Below are positions 9,684-18,793 of a stretch of DNA of 64,000 nucleotides, piece by piece. The stretch's first letter is position 1. The number at the start of each line of letters is the position of its first letter. The stretch comes from Pseudomonadales bacterium (GTDB taxonomy: Bacteria; Pseudomonadota; Gammaproteobacteria; Pseudomonadales; DC-out160). A program made the translations under genes and the position numbers. Under the pieces are notes generated by a model. The model saw nothing but the letters and a program-made list of their open reading frames with translations, ran no database searches and was not told the DNA's origin. The stretch spans positions 1 to 64,000 of the forward strand of contig JAHRWA010000067.1 of the NCBI GenBank assembly GCA_019090455.1, read 5' to 3'.

Positions 9684-9714
9684 AAAAAAGCGGATTGTAA
9701 TAATCCGCTTTTTT
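9684..9714. terminator. Bidirectional rho-independent terminator
   Basis: AAAAAAGCGGATT pairs perfectly with AATCCGCTTTTTT around the loop GTAAT. It has A and T tracts on both sides and serves both the YchJ-like gene and the converging ETF-QO gene. Confidence 0.9.
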
Positions 9715-9781
9715 ATTTTCAAGATGTTTTCAGCATCCCCACCGAAAGCCTCAGTAGGCAGTGATTGAGATGCGATATTCC

Positions 9782-11434
9782 CTACATGTTAGGATAATTA
9801 GGTCCGCCATTTCCTTCTGGACATACCCAAGTAATGTTTTGAGCTGGATCTTTAATATCGCAAGTTTTGCAATGTACGCAGTTCTGCGAGTTAATTTGAA
9901 ACTCCTTCTTACCCTCTTCATCTTCTACGATTTCATAAACGCCAGCGGGGCAGTACCGCTGTGCTGGTTCGTCAAAATCCGTCAGATTTTGATTGAGTGG
10001 AATGCTAGGGTCGGTCAATTGCAAGTGAATTGGCTGGTCTTCTTCATGGTTAGTGTTAGATAGAAAGATCGAGTCCAATTTACTAAAGGTAATGGCTCCG
10101 TCTGGTTTGGGGTAATCAATTGTCTTAGCGGCACTGGCCTTAATTAAGGTGGCATGATCAGGTGTGGGATCATTCATGGTGAAAGGCATTTTTCCGTTGA
10201 GAATATTGATGTCTACAAACGCAAAAGCACCACCAATTATGTTGCCGAATTTATGCATAGCTGGGCCAAAATTACGTTGCTGGTGCAGCTCTTCGTAAGC
10301 CCAAGATTCTTCAAAGGCTTTCGTGTATTCAGTGAGCTCATCATGGCTACGATCACCGGCCATTGCGGTAGCGACTATTTCAGCAGCGATCATGCCGGAT
10401 TTCATCGCTGTGTGAGTTCCTTTAATCTTGGCAAAATTCAATGTACCTGCGTCACAGCCAACGATCAGCCCACCTGGAAAGGTCATCTTAGGAAGTGACT
10501 GTAGACCCCCTTTTGAGATGGCTCTTGCACCATAACAAAGACGTTTTCCGCCTTCCAAAAATTTCTTGATTTCTGGGTTTAATTTGAATCGTTGCATTTC
10601 GTCAAATGGACTGACATGAGGATTGCTGTAACCCAAATCCGTAATAAGGCCGAGTGTGACTTGATTGTTGTCCAAGTGGTAAAGGAAGCCGCCGCCTTTG
10701 CTATTACTTTCATCGAGAGGCCATCCTGCGGAGTGAACAACTAAACCTTCCTGATGTTTTGCGGGGTCAATTTCCCATAGCTCTTTTATACCGAGACCAT
10801 AGTGCTGAGGATCTTTGCCTTCGCGGAGGTTAAATTTATCCATTAATTGCTTGCCTAAATGACCGCGGCAGCCTTCGGCAAAAATCGTGTATTTAGCGTG
10901 TAACTCCATGCCAGGCATGTAACCATCTTTCTCTTCGCCTTTCTCGTCGATACCAAAATCGCCGGTGGCTATCCCTTTCACGCTGCCGTCTTCGTTGTAG
11001 AGGATCTCAGTAGCGGCAAAACCAGGGAATATTTCAATCCCTAACTCTTCTGCTTGTTCTGCTAACCAACGACAAACATTACCAAGGCTTACAATATAGT
11101 TGCCTTCGTTGTGCATGGTTTTGGGGACAAAAACATTGGGGACTTTTATGGCAGATTCTTGAGACCGGAATACAAAAACGTCATCGCCTTTGACGGGTAC
11201 ATTTAAAGGAGCGCCTTTTTCTTTCCAGTCAGGGAAAAGTTCTTGTAAGGCCGTGGGTTCGAGTACGGCTCCTGATAATATATGAGCGCCGACTTCTGAG
11301 CCCTTTTCAACGAGGACAACACTGATTTCTTGATCATTTTCTTTCGCTATTTGTCCAAGCCGGCAAGCCATAGCCAAGCCTGATGGACCACCACCAACGA
11401 TGACTACGTCGACTTCCATTGATTCACGTTCCAT
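9782..11434 (-). CDS. etfD: Electron transfer flavoprotein-ubiquinone oxidoreductase (ETF-QO)
   Basis: Inner-membrane-associated FAD and 4Fe-4S enzyme that passes electrons from reduced ETF, loaded by acyl-CoA dehydrogenases, to ubiquinone. The N-terminal FAD motif is VVIVGGGPSGL at about residues 10-20. The C-terminal ferredoxin-like part has CPAGVYEI followed by NCVHCKTCDIKDP and WVCPEG, giving the cluster cysteines. The length of 550 aa is normal. I chose ATG 11434 because GGAGG lies 8 nt upstream; a TTG at 11449 overlaps that site. It is divergent from etfB-etfA, its direct partners, across a 541-bp gap. The symbol follows one current usage; the product assignment is firmer than the symbol. 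Confidence 0.95.
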   Translation of the reverse strand: MERESMEVDVVIVGGGPSGLAMACRLGQIAKENDQEISVVLVEKGSEVGAHILSGAVLEPTALQELFPDWKEKGAPLNVPVKGDDVFVFRSQESAIKVPNVFVPKTMHNEGNYIVSLGNVCRWLAEQAEELGIEIFPGFAATEILYNEDGSVKGIATGDFGIDEKGEEKDGYMPGMELHAKYTIFAEGCRGHLGKQLMDKFNLREGKDPQHYGLGIKELWEIDPAKHQEGLVVHSAGWPLDESNSKGGGFLYHLDNNQVTLGLITDLGYSNPHVSPFDEMQRFKLNPEIKKFLEGGKRLCYGARAISKGGLQSLPKMTFPGGLIVGCDAGTLNFAKIKGTHTAMKSGMIAAEIVATAMAGDRSHDELTEYTKAFEESWAYEELHQQRNFGPAMHKFGNIIGGAFAFVDINILNGKMPFTMNDPTPDHATLIKASAAKTIDYPKPDGAITFSKLDSIFLSNTNHEEDQPIHLQLTDPSIPLNQNLTDFDEPAQRYCPAGVYEIVEDEEGKKEFQINSQNCVHCKTCDIKDPAQNITWVCPEGNGGPNYPNM

Positions 11435-11475
11435 AGGTCTAGCCTCCAAAAATTGTTATTAAAATAGGTGTATTT

Positions 11476-11493
11476 GCTAGGCAACGGCCTAGC
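11476..11493. promoter_or_regulatory. Perfect inverted repeat in the ETF-QO leader
   Basis: GCTAGGC and GCCTAGC flank the 4-nt centre AACG. The repeat lies about 42 bp upstream of the ETF-QO start and just downstream of its predicted transcription start. It could be an operator half-site pair or a small leader hairpin. No regulator can be named from the sequence. Confidence 0.4.
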
Positions 11494-11507
11494 GTTAAAT
11501 CGCGCGT

Positions 11508-11537
11508 ATTATAGGGAAGTCATTCGCCAAAGGCCAA
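11508..11537 (-). promoter_or_regulatory. Predicted sigma70 promoter of ETF-QO
   Basis: Read on the minus strand, TTGGCC (11537-11532) is followed after 18 nt by a perfect TATAAT (11513-11508). Transcription would start near 11501, giving a leader of about 65 nt. Confidence 0.5.
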
Positions 11538-11975
11538 TGAAAGGCTCTTGAAAAAAAGGCATTTAGATTTCTAATTATTGATTTTAATCAGGATTATCTG
11601 TTGCTTGAAGTAGCTGGCACGGAGCTAGTTAGAATTTGCTGTTGTCGCCTTTAACTTAAGGGTGTTGCTCTAGTCTTATGATTAGTTGCCTACGCCTGGT
11701 AATTTTTAGTCTCAACCTAGGAGAATTCTGTAACGAGTGGATTTGATGTATAGGAGTAAAAGTACCGTTTAATCAGTTGTTTACTTCTTTCGTTAAGCTA
11801 TTCTTATCGTCTGCTCGTTCGATAAGCTATTGACCTATAACCCAATACACTGCAATATACCGGCTCCTTTTTGCGGGTGCCCTATAGAGAATGATTGTTA
11901 ATTTATTAGCGTTCGTTCTGAATCAGTAAGCAGCCGTCGTAATATTCACTAAATAATAGAAAAGCCGAGGATTCC
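11538..11975. other. Divergent intergenic region, etfBA side
   Basis: Apart from the ETF-QO promoter and the leader repeat, this region contains no convincing gene. It must hold the etfB promoter, but I see no clear -35/-10 pair. A ribosome site is weak before ATG 11976 (GCCGAGGATTCC). Confidence 0.5.
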
Positions 11976-12728
11976 ATGAAGGTTCTTGTTGCTGTCAAAC
12001 GAGTTGTCGATGCTAACGTAAATGTTCGCGTAAATGCGGACAACACGGGCATTGATTTAAATAACGTTAAGATGGCCATGAACCCTTTCTGTGAGATTGC
12101 TGTTGAAGAAGCAGTGCGTCTTAAAGAGAAAGGGGTGGCTACAGAGATTGTTGTAATCTCAATGGGTAAGAAAGACTGTCAAGAGCAAATCCGTACAGCC
12201 CTAGCATTGGGTGCGGATCGAGGTATTTTGGTCGAAACTGACGAAGAATTACAACCTCTTGCTGTTGCCAAATTGTTGAAAGCAGTTGTCGATGAAGAAA
12301 AGCCTGAAATCATTATTTTCGGTAAACAAGCCATTGATAACGATAACAGTCAAACAGGGCAAATGTTGGCTGCTCTATGTGGCTATTCTCAAGCTGCTTT
12401 TGCGTCTGAGATTCTAATAGAAGACGGCAAGGCGACTGTAACGCGTGAAGTTGACGGCGGTTTACAAACTTTAGCCTTAAACCTTCCTTTAGTTGTTACT
12501 ACTGACTTGCGATTAAACGAACCTCGTTATGCATCGCTACCCAACATAATGAAAGCCAAGAAAAAGCCTGTTGATGTGAAAACGCCAGCAGACCTTGGTG
12601 TGGACGCAGCGCCTCGATTAAAGACCGTTAAAGTAGAGCCACCTGCAGAGAGAAAAGCAGGCGTGAAGGTCGAAACTGTTGAGGAACTAGTAGACAAACT
12701 GAAAAACGAGGCGAAGGTTATATCATGA
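11976..12728 (+). CDS. etfB: Electron transfer flavoprotein subunit beta
   Basis: Cytoplasmic small subunit of ETF, which binds AMP and docks with acyl-CoA dehydrogenases. Length is 250 aa, as usual. It starts [19 protein letters not shown], and the family signature region follows ([17 protein letters not shown]..., near residues 160-180, then [20 protein letters not shown]). The ATG of etfA overlaps its stop codon (ATGA at 12725-12728), which indicates translational coupling. It works with etfA and with the divergent ETF-QO gene to feed beta-oxidation electrons into the quinone pool. Confidence 0.96.
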   Translation: MKVLVAVKRVVDANVNVRVNADNTGIDLNNVKMAMNPFCEIAVEEAVRLKEKGVATEIVVISMGKKDCQEQIRTALALGADRGILVETDEELQPLAVAKLLKAVVDEEKPEIIIFGKQAIDNDNSQTGQMLAALCGYSQAAFASEILIEDGKATVTREVDGGLQTLALNLPLVVTTDLRLNEPRYASLPNIMKAKKKPVDVKTPADLGVDAAPRLKTVKVEPPAERKAGVKVETVEELVDKLKNEAKVIS

Positions 12729-13654
12729 GCGTTTTAGTCTATGCAGAACACGACAATGCGACCTTAAAAGGCGCTACTTTGAGCACCGTAGCTGCGGCAA
12801 AAGAAATCGGCGGAGACGTTGTTGTTCTTGTTGCTGGTAGTGGTTGTGCAGCGGTAGGAGAAGAGGCAGCCAAAGTTGAGGGCGTGTCTAAGGTATTAGT
12901 TGCAGATAATGCAGCATATGAAAATCAGTTAGCTGAGAACATCGCCGATTTGGTAGTAGAGCTTGGAAAAGACTACAGCCACATATTGGCTTCAGCAACG
13001 ACTACAGGTAAAAACTTCTTACCTCGCGTTGCTGCTTTATTAGATGTTGCGCAGATTTCTGAAATTATTACAGTCGTTAACGAAAATACATTCCAGCGTC
13101 CTATCTATGCTGGTAATGCAATTGCGACAGTAGAAAGCACTGATGCTATTAAAGTTATCACTGTTCGAGCGACTGGTTTTGATGGCGTTGCAGCTGAAGG
13201 TGGATCTGCATCTGTTGAGGCAGTTGATGTGGCGAAAGATGCTGGATTATCCAGTTTCATTAGCGCAGAAATCGCGAAGTCTGATCGTCCTGAACTGACC
13301 GCTGCTGACGTTATTATCTCTGGTGGCCGTGGTATGCAGAATGGCGACAACTTTAAGATTCTTGAAGCGGTTGCTGATAAGTTAGGTGCTGCAATGGGTG
13401 CTTCTAGAGCAGCTGTTGATGCAGGCTTTGTACCTAATGATATGCAAGTAGGGCAAACAGGTAAAATCGTTGCTCCAGACTTATATATAGCTGTTGGTAT
13501 CTCAGGTGCGATCCAGCATCTTGCGGGTATGAAAGACAGTAAAGTGATAGTTGCAATCAACAAAGATGAAGAAGCGCCTATTTTTCAGGTTGCTGATTAC
13601 GGTTTGGTTGCTGACTTATTTGAAGCAGTTCCTGCGTTGGAAAAACTTCTATAA
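12725..13654 (+). CDS. etfA: Electron transfer flavoprotein subunit alpha
   Basis: Large FAD-binding subunit of ETF, 309 aa. The C-terminal FAD domain is well conserved: [10 protein letters not shown] near residue 196, then [45 protein letters not shown] in pieces around 225-268, and [18 protein letters not shown] near 280. Its start overlaps the etfB stop by 4 nt. A strong terminator follows, so etfBA is a two-gene operon. Confidence 0.96.
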   Translation: MSVLVYAEHDNATLKGATLSTVAAAKEIGGDVVVLVAGSGCAAVGEEAAKVEGVSKVLVADNAAYENQLAENIADLVVELGKDYSHILASATTTGKNFLPRVAALLDVAQISEIITVVNENTFQRPIYAGNAIATVESTDAIKVITVRATGFDGVAAEGGSASVEAVDVAKDAGLSSFISAEIAKSDRPELTAADVIISGGRGMQNGDNFKILEAVADKLGAAMGASRAAVDAGFVPNDMQVGQTGKIVAPDLYIAVGISGAIQHLAGMKDSKVIVAINKDEEAPIFQVADYGLVADLFEAVPALEKLL

Positions 13655-13706
13655 GCACACAATATTGAAAAGGGAAGATTGCTAAAACCTTCCAATGAAA
13701 TATTCG

Positions 13707-13737
13707 AAAATGCCTGCACTTTGTGTGGGCATTTTTC
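13707..13737 (+). terminator. Rho-independent terminator after etfBA
   Basis: AAAATGCC pairs with GGCATTTT, with extra pairing of GCAC and GTGT inside the loop. A T-tract continues on the downstream side. Confidence 0.8.
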
Positions 13738-14102
13738 GTTTGTGGATTAATGTTTTAGTAATAATTCCCTTAAGCCAATCCCTATCTATAATGATGTGCG
13801 ATGGCCTTTGCTTATATTCAGCGTCATTGTGATAAGTTCGCAATATTCATCAGTTAGTCTTGGTTCTAAGTTATCGCTTAGAAGCTACTGACCTTAGAGG
13901 GGATCCTGCTTTTGTAGAGTTTCAGGTTTTTAATTGAATGGTGAATAATTTACGTAAACATGAGTGACGACAAATCAGCGTTAACAATACTCTCAATTGA
14001 TTATTTTGATCTGGCATTCAAAATAGTTGTAATAATTCGTGATCTACTACGACTTACATCAGTATCTGAGTTAGATCAAGAGCGAAATTCAAAGGAAATA
14101 AA
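13738..14102. other. Intergenic region without a recognisable gene
   Basis: No credible coding sequence or RNA is seen here. The stretch is AT-rich and presumably holds the promoter of the radical SAM gene. CAAAGGA at 14091-14097 is the ribosome site for ATG 14103. Confidence 0.4.
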
Positions 14103-15056
14103 ATGCACGCGACTTTTCCGTTACTGAAGAATACAAATTTTCCTGCCTTAAACCGAGATCGCGTGGAGACTTTACAAGTGAATCTTGGATACCGTTGTAA
14201 TCTCCGATGTTTACATTGCCATGTAAACGCGAGTCCTGACAGAAAAGAAATGATGGACGATGAGAATATTGCCTTAATCTTAAAGGTTCTGGCCGCTCGG
14301 GAAATTCAACACCTAGATCTCACGGGTGGGGCACCTGAATTACATAATTGTTTTCGACAGTTGGTGTCACAGGCAAGGGCTCTGGGAGTTCAGGTTACGG
14401 ATCGTTGTAATCTTACCGTACTGTTTGAACCGGGTCAGGAGACTTTGGCAGAATTTTTAGCGGAGCACTCAGTCGATATCGTTGCTTCTTTACCGTGTTA
14501 TTCCATTGAAAATGTAGATCAACAAAGAGGCGTCGGCGTCTTTGATAAAAGTATATTGGCATTACAAAAGTTAAATGATTTAGGCTATGGAAAACCCAAT
14601 TCAGGACTGTCACTAAATTTAGTTTATAACCCACAAGGAGCGTCTCTCCCGCCAGATCAAGTGACGCTAGAGGCAGATTATAAAAAGGTGTTAAAAGAAG
14701 AGTTCGACGTTGAGTTCAATGATTTATTTGTTATCACGAATATGCCGATTAAGCGGTTTGGATCCACTCTTATTTCGAAGGGGCAATTTGATGAATATAT
14801 GGAGCTACTGATTAATAGTTTTTCCCCCGCTAACTTGGAAGGCGTCATGTGTCGAAGTTTAGTGAGTGTTGATTGGCAAGGGTACCTTTATGATTGTGAT
14901 TTTAATCAGCAGTTGGAAATACCGTTAGCGGGTTTTGGTAAACCGCATATGCGAGACTTGATAGGTGGTGATATTACGGGGACGTCAATAAGAGTTGCGA
15001 ATCACTGTTATGGCTGTACAGCCGGTCAAGGCAGTAGTTGTGGAGGAGCGCTTTAA
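14103..15056 (+). CDS. arsS: Arsenosugar-biosynthesis-type radical SAM protein (ArsS-like)
   Basis: A 317-aa radical SAM enzyme. The 4Fe-4S motif is C32-x3-C36-x2-C39 in GYRCNLRCLHC. The DLTGGAPE motif and the Cys-rich C-terminus (CYGCTAGQGSSCGGAL) match the ArsS/DUF3641 family, which is linked to arsenosugar formation. That role comes from the family and not from anything specific here; no arsM methyltransferase or arsR regulator lies next to it. The downstream gene starts at the base immediately after its stop, and its ribosome site GGAGGAG lies inside this gene's end, so the two are co-transcribed. Confidence 0.85.
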   Translation: MHATFPLLKNTNFPALNRDRVETLQVNLGYRCNLRCLHCHVNASPDRKEMMDDENIALILKVLAAREIQHLDLTGGAPELHNCFRQLVSQARALGVQVTDRCNLTVLFEPGQETLAEFLAEHSVDIVASLPCYSIENVDQQRGVGVFDKSILALQKLNDLGYGKPNSGLSLNLVYNPQGASLPPDQVTLEADYKKVLKEEFDVEFNDLFVITNMPIKRFGSTLISKGQFDEYMELLINSFSPANLEGVMCRSLVSVDWQGYLYDCDFNQQLEIPLAGFGKPHMRDLIGGDITGTSIRVANHCYGCTAGQGSSCGGAL

Positions 15057-17252
15057 GTGCAGCCCAATATGATGAAGAAAATTCTTATTTTAGCGATAGT
15101 GTTGATATTGATAGCTGCATTTTTTATGTTTGACCTCCATCATCTACTGACATTTGAAGGTCTCAAATCAGGCCAAGCTGAATTTGAGCAAATTCGTTCT
15201 GACTTTCCTTTTCTGGTCGCGTTTGGTTTTTTAGGGATTTATATTCTGGTGACGGCGCTTTCACTTCCGGGTGCCACTATCATGACGCTGGCGGCAGGAG
15301 CATTATTCGGTTTCGCCTGGGGAGTTGTATTGGTGTCCTTTGCCTCGACTTTGGGCGCTACCTTAGCCTTTTTAGTTTCTCGATATTTGTTGCGAGATAT
15401 TATTCAGGCAAAATTTGGTGATCGTTTACAAGCGATTAATAGCGGCTTTGAGAAAGAGGGGGCTTTTTATCTTTTTACTTTAAGATTGGTGCCTCTATTT
15501 CCATTTTTCGTTATTAATCTTTTAATGGGATTAACCTCAATTCGTACATGGACCTACTATTGGGTAAGTCAGGTAGGTATGTTTGCAGCGACTTTGGTCT
15601 ACGTCAATGCCGGAACACAATTGGCACAGCTGGATAGTTTGTCCGGTATATTATCTCCTTCTCTACTCGCTTCTTTTACTTTGCTAGGTGTTTTTCCTCT
15701 GATAATAAAGCGTTTTTTATCGGGCTTAAAAAAGCGTCTAGTTTATGCTAAATGGGAAAAACCGAAATCATTCGATCGTAATTTAATAGTGATCGGTGGG
15801 GGAGCGGCGGGTTTGGTTAGCGCCTACATTGCGGCTGCAGTAAAAGCGAAAGTCACTCTTATTGAAAGTCATAAGATGGGAGGAGATTGCCTCAACTACG
15901 GATGTGTTCCCAGTAAAGCTTTAATTAAAAGTGCGAAGCTTGCGCAGCAGATACGCCAGGCGGAAAAGTACGGTTTAGAGGCAGTGGAACCGTCATTTAG
16001 CTTTCGTAAAGTCATGGCTAGAATACACAAAATTATTGCTGAAATTGAGCCGCATGACAGTGTCGAGCGGTATACCGGGTTAGGGGTGGACGTGGTGCAA
16101 GGCTACGCACAGCTGATCGATCCGTGGACGGTTGAAATTAAATTAAATGACGGTGGGACTCAACGCTTAACGGCGAGATCTATTGTTATTGCAGCGGGGG
16201 CTAAACCCTTTATTCCACCACTGCCTGGAATCGACCAAGTGGGATGTCTCACCAGTGATACCCTATGGGATGAGTTTGCAAAATACGAAGAAGTGCCTAA
16301 GAGAATGATTGTGTTGGGTGGTGGGCCTATCGGCTGTGAATTAGCGCAGAGCTTTTCTCGGTTAGGATCTAAAGTGACTCAAGTTGAAATGTTAGGGCGC
16401 GTAATGATACGCGAAGACGAGGATGTGTCAGCCTTCGCAAAGGCGGCTTTAGAATCCAGTGGTGTTAACGTTTTGACAGATCACAAGGCGTTGCGTTTCG
16501 AGGTGGATGGCGAGCGTAAGTTTATAGTGGTAGAACATCAGCAAAAAGAGCATCAGAAAACAGAGCGTCAGAAAACAGCGCAGCGTATCGAGTTTGATAC
16601 GTTGATCTGTGCGGTTGGGCGAGTGGCTCGATTACAAGGTTATGGTTTGGAAGCCTTGGGTGTCCCTACAGAACGAACGGTGGTGACGAATGATTATCTG
16701 GAAACGCTTTATCCTAATATTTACGCCGCAGGCGATGTGGCGGGGCCTTATCAATTCACACATACCGCTTCTCATCAGGCTTGGTACGCCGCAGTGAATG
16801 CATTGTTTGGCAATTTTAAAAAATTCAAAGCAGATTATTCAGTGATTCCCTGGACTACGTTTATTGATCCCGAAGTGGCAAGGGTGGGTATCAATGAGCA
16901 GGAAGCGGAAGCCCAAGGTATAGCGTACGAGACAACGCGATATGGAATTGACGATCTAGATAGAGCCATCGCGGATAGTGCTGCAGAGGGATTCGTTAAA
17001 GTGCTAACGGTACCGGGTAAGGATAAAATTCTTGGTGTGACTATCGTAGGTGCACATGCCGGTGAACTGTTAACGGAATACGTTCTCGCGATGAAGCATG
17101 GTCTTGGTTTGAATAAAATCTTAGGGACCATACATACCTACCCAACCTTGTCAGAAGCAAACAAATACGCAGCGGGAGAGTGGAAACGTGCTCATGCACC
17201 AGAGAAACTGCTGGTTTGGGTCGAGCGATATCATACTTGGAGGCGTGGGTAG
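15057..17252 (+). CDS. TVP38/TMEM64 membrane domain fused to FAD-dependent pyridine nucleotide-disulfide oxidoreductase
   Basis: A 731-aa two-part protein. Residues 1-225 are a multi-pass TVP38/SNARE-associated (VTT) domain. From about 240 it is a mercuric reductase/lipoamide dehydrogenase-like flavoprotein: VIGGGAAGL near 243, redox pair in GGDCLNYGCVPSK near 275-287, NAD motif VLGGGPIGCELAQ near 422, FAD motif YAAGDV near 560 and a dimer domain ending HTYPTLSE. Lipoamide dehydrogenases have HxHP here; the catalytic second His is Tyr in this protein, as in mercuric reductases, so lipoamide dehydrogenase activity is unlikely. GTG 15057 was chosen because GGAGGAG lies 8 nt upstream. An in-frame 15-bp x3 repeat (16533-16577) adds a Gln/Lys/Glu-rich loop. 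The fusion is a known architecture and occurs here beside arsS. Confidence 0.88.
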   Translation: MQPNMMKKILILAIVLILIAAFFMFDLHHLLTFEGLKSGQAEFEQIRSDFPFLVAFGFLGIYILVTALSLPGATIMTLAAGALFGFAWGVVLVSFASTLGATLAFLVSRYLLRDIIQAKFGDRLQAINSGFEKEGAFYLFTLRLVPLFPFFVINLLMGLTSIRTWTYYWVSQVGMFAATLVYVNAGTQLAQLDSLSGILSPSLLASFTLLGVFPLIIKRFLSGLKKRLVYAKWEKPKSFDRNLIVIGGGAAGLVSAYIAAAVKAKVTLIESHKMGGDCLNYGCVPSKALIKSAKLAQQIRQAEKYGLEAVEPSFSFRKVMARIHKIIAEIEPHDSVERYTGLGVDVVQGYAQLIDPWTVEIKLNDGGTQRLTARSIVIAAGAKPFIPPLPGIDQVGCLTSDTLWDEFAKYEEVPKRMIVLGGGPIGCELAQSFSRLGSKVTQVEMLGRVMIREDEDVSAFAKAALESSGVNVLTDHKALRFEVDGERKFIVVEHQQKEHQKTERQKTAQRIEFDTLICAVGRVARLQGYGLEALGVPTERTVVTNDYLETLYPNIYAAGDVAGPYQFTHTASHQAWYAAVNALFGNFKKFKADYSVIPWTTFIDPEVARVGINEQEAEAQGIAYETTRYGIDDLDRAIADSAAEGFVKVLTVPGKDKILGVTIVGAHAGELLTEYVLAMKHGLGLNKILGTIHTYPTLSEANKYAAGEWKRAHAPEKLLVWVERYHTWRRG
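16533..16577 (+). repeat. 15-bp x3 in-frame tandem repeat in the oxidoreductase gene
   Basis: The units gaacatcagcaaaaa, gagcatcagaaaaca and gagcgtcagaaaaca encode EHQQK, EHQKT and ERQKT. They fall in a surface loop of the NAD-binding half and preserve the frame. Confidence 0.85.
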
Positions 17253-17347
17253 AATAGTATCTTGCTTTAACAGAGGAGTGGTAAAAGAACGGTTAATGGG
17301 AAACAGCCCAATAAAAAATGATGATGATTCGCATTTCAATTTACTTG

Positions 17348-17371
17348 GAAACCGCCACAATTGGCGGTTTC
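17348..17371. terminator. Hairpin terminator candidate between convergent genes
   Basis: GAAACCGCC pairs perfectly with GGCGGTTTC around ACAATT. It lies between the fusion oxidoreductase gene and the converging SDR gene. The downstream tract is T-rich but interrupted. Confidence 0.6.
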
Positions 17372-17422
17372 GTTCGTTCAATCTATTAATAAATTAAAGT
17401 GATTAACAATTTAGATTATTAG

Positions 17423-18259
17423 CTACCTGAATTTATTGCCAATCTTAACTGAAGTGGATAATACCTTTTGGTAGCTTGTGGGTAAAAACCGTTGAAATAG
17501 ATCAATGACTTTTGCATCCGCTCCGATCAATACTCGGCGCTTATTCTGCTTCAAGCCCTTGATGATGGCTTTAGCTGCACCTTCAGCGGTTGTTGCTGCA
17601 ATTTTCTCAAAGTCAGCGGCCATAGCATCTTTATCAATTTTCATGATGTCAGTATCGGTGACTCGTGCGCTCTTGGCGATATTGGTTTTAATGCCTCCAG
17701 GATGAATGGTCGTACAGCTTATGTTGCTGCCACTAATCTCTAGTTCCTGTCGCAGAGATTCAGTAAATCCACGTACTCCGAATTTTGCTGCATTGTAGGC
17801 CGATTGTGTAGGTACGCTAATGATACCGAAGACACTCGAAATATTAATGATATGAGCCTCATCGGCTTGCTTCAAATAAGGCATGAATGCCTTAGTGCCA
17901 TAGACAACTCCCCAGAAGTTGATGCCCATAATCCATTCAAAGTCATCATAGGCCATATCTTCTACAGTGGCGCTTAGAGCGACACCAGCATTATTGATAA
18001 CGATATTCACGCCGCCATGATCTTTGTCTACTTGCTTAGCCCAGGCTTCCATTGCTTCTCTGTCGGCTACGTCTAAAGTCTGTGATGTTACCTTTACGCC
18101 AAACGATTCAGCAAGCTTGACCGTCTCTTTTAAGCCTACAGCATTAATATCGGTAATAGCGATATGGCAACCTTCTTTCGCTAAGCTGAGCGCAAGTGCT
18201 TGGCCTATGCCTGAGGCGGCACCGGTAATTGCTGCAACTTTGTTTGATAAATTCTTCAT
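17423..18259 (-). CDS. Short-chain dehydrogenase/reductase (SDR)
   Basis: A 278-aa classical SDR, a cytoplasmic NAD(P)-dependent oxidoreductase. The cofactor motif is TGAASGIG (residues 12-19), with D37 after the second strand, NNAG at 89-92, catalytic Ser near 141-142 and Y155-x3-K159. The C-terminal extension (KQNKRRVLIGADAKVIDLFQRFLP) is typical of the SDR subgroup often annotated as acetoin or ketone reductases. Substrate is unknown. AAGGAAA lies 5 nt before the ATG. It is a single gene, convergent with the TVP38 fusion. Confidence 0.9.
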   Translation of the reverse strand: MKNLSNKVAAITGAASGIGQALALSLAKEGCHIAITDINAVGLKETVKLAESFGVKVTSQTLDVADREAMEAWAKQVDKDHGGVNIVINNAGVALSATVEDMAYDDFEWIMGINFWGVVYGTKAFMPYLKQADEAHIINISSVFGIISVPTQSAYNAAKFGVRGFTESLRQELEISGSNISCTTIHPGGIKTNIAKSARVTDTDIMKIDKDAMAADFEKIAATTAEGAAKAIIKGLKQNKRRVLIGADAKVIDLFQRFLPTSYQKVLSTSVKIGNKFR

Positions 18260-18793
18260 ATTTTTCCTTTGATCGTGACGTACCTGGCTAAGGTGAATAA
18301 TTTTATTGTTATGGCCAATGGGAGAACGTGTTTGTAAATGAAATATCGTGTTTACAAGATGTGGTGATTCTACAGTGTCTAGTGCGTATTTTCTTCTGTT
18401 TTTTCGCTCTTCGACTGCCGTTATTGTGACTATATGTGAGTTGGCTGTTGGTGCTGCCCTGTGATCTAAAAAACAGGGGTTTTGGTCAAAAAAGGAGATT
18501 TGGGGTTGAGGTATGACGACTGTGCTTTGGTGAGAATAATAGATTATTTCAATGGATTACCAATAAGTGAAATGATCTGTAGTACTTAACGTAAGGTATT
18601 GAAATCACGTTAGGTTCATCACGAAGTGTAGCTAATTCACCTGGAGATTTTTACCTGAATCCGTATTGAATAAATTTATCTGTATAGAAAATATTCAAGC
18701 TACACTTAAATAATGGATGAGAATTACTGCGTGGTTATAGTCAGTTTTTATTACCATTAGTGATAAAGCAGGTTGTTCTAATGAGTTTTTGAG
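18260..18793. other. Divergent intergenic region without a recognisable gene
   Basis: The region lies between the SDR gene and the large c-di-GMP gene. It must contain both promoters. The only structure I see is an inverted repeat, TTGAATA (18666-18672) and TATTCAA (18692-18698) with a 19-nt spacer, which is weak and AT-rich. Confidence 0.35.

Noticed and set aside
18666-18698. TTGAATA...TATTCAA inverted repeat as an operator
   Set aside because: Short AT-rich arms with a 19-nt spacer are expected by chance in such DNA.
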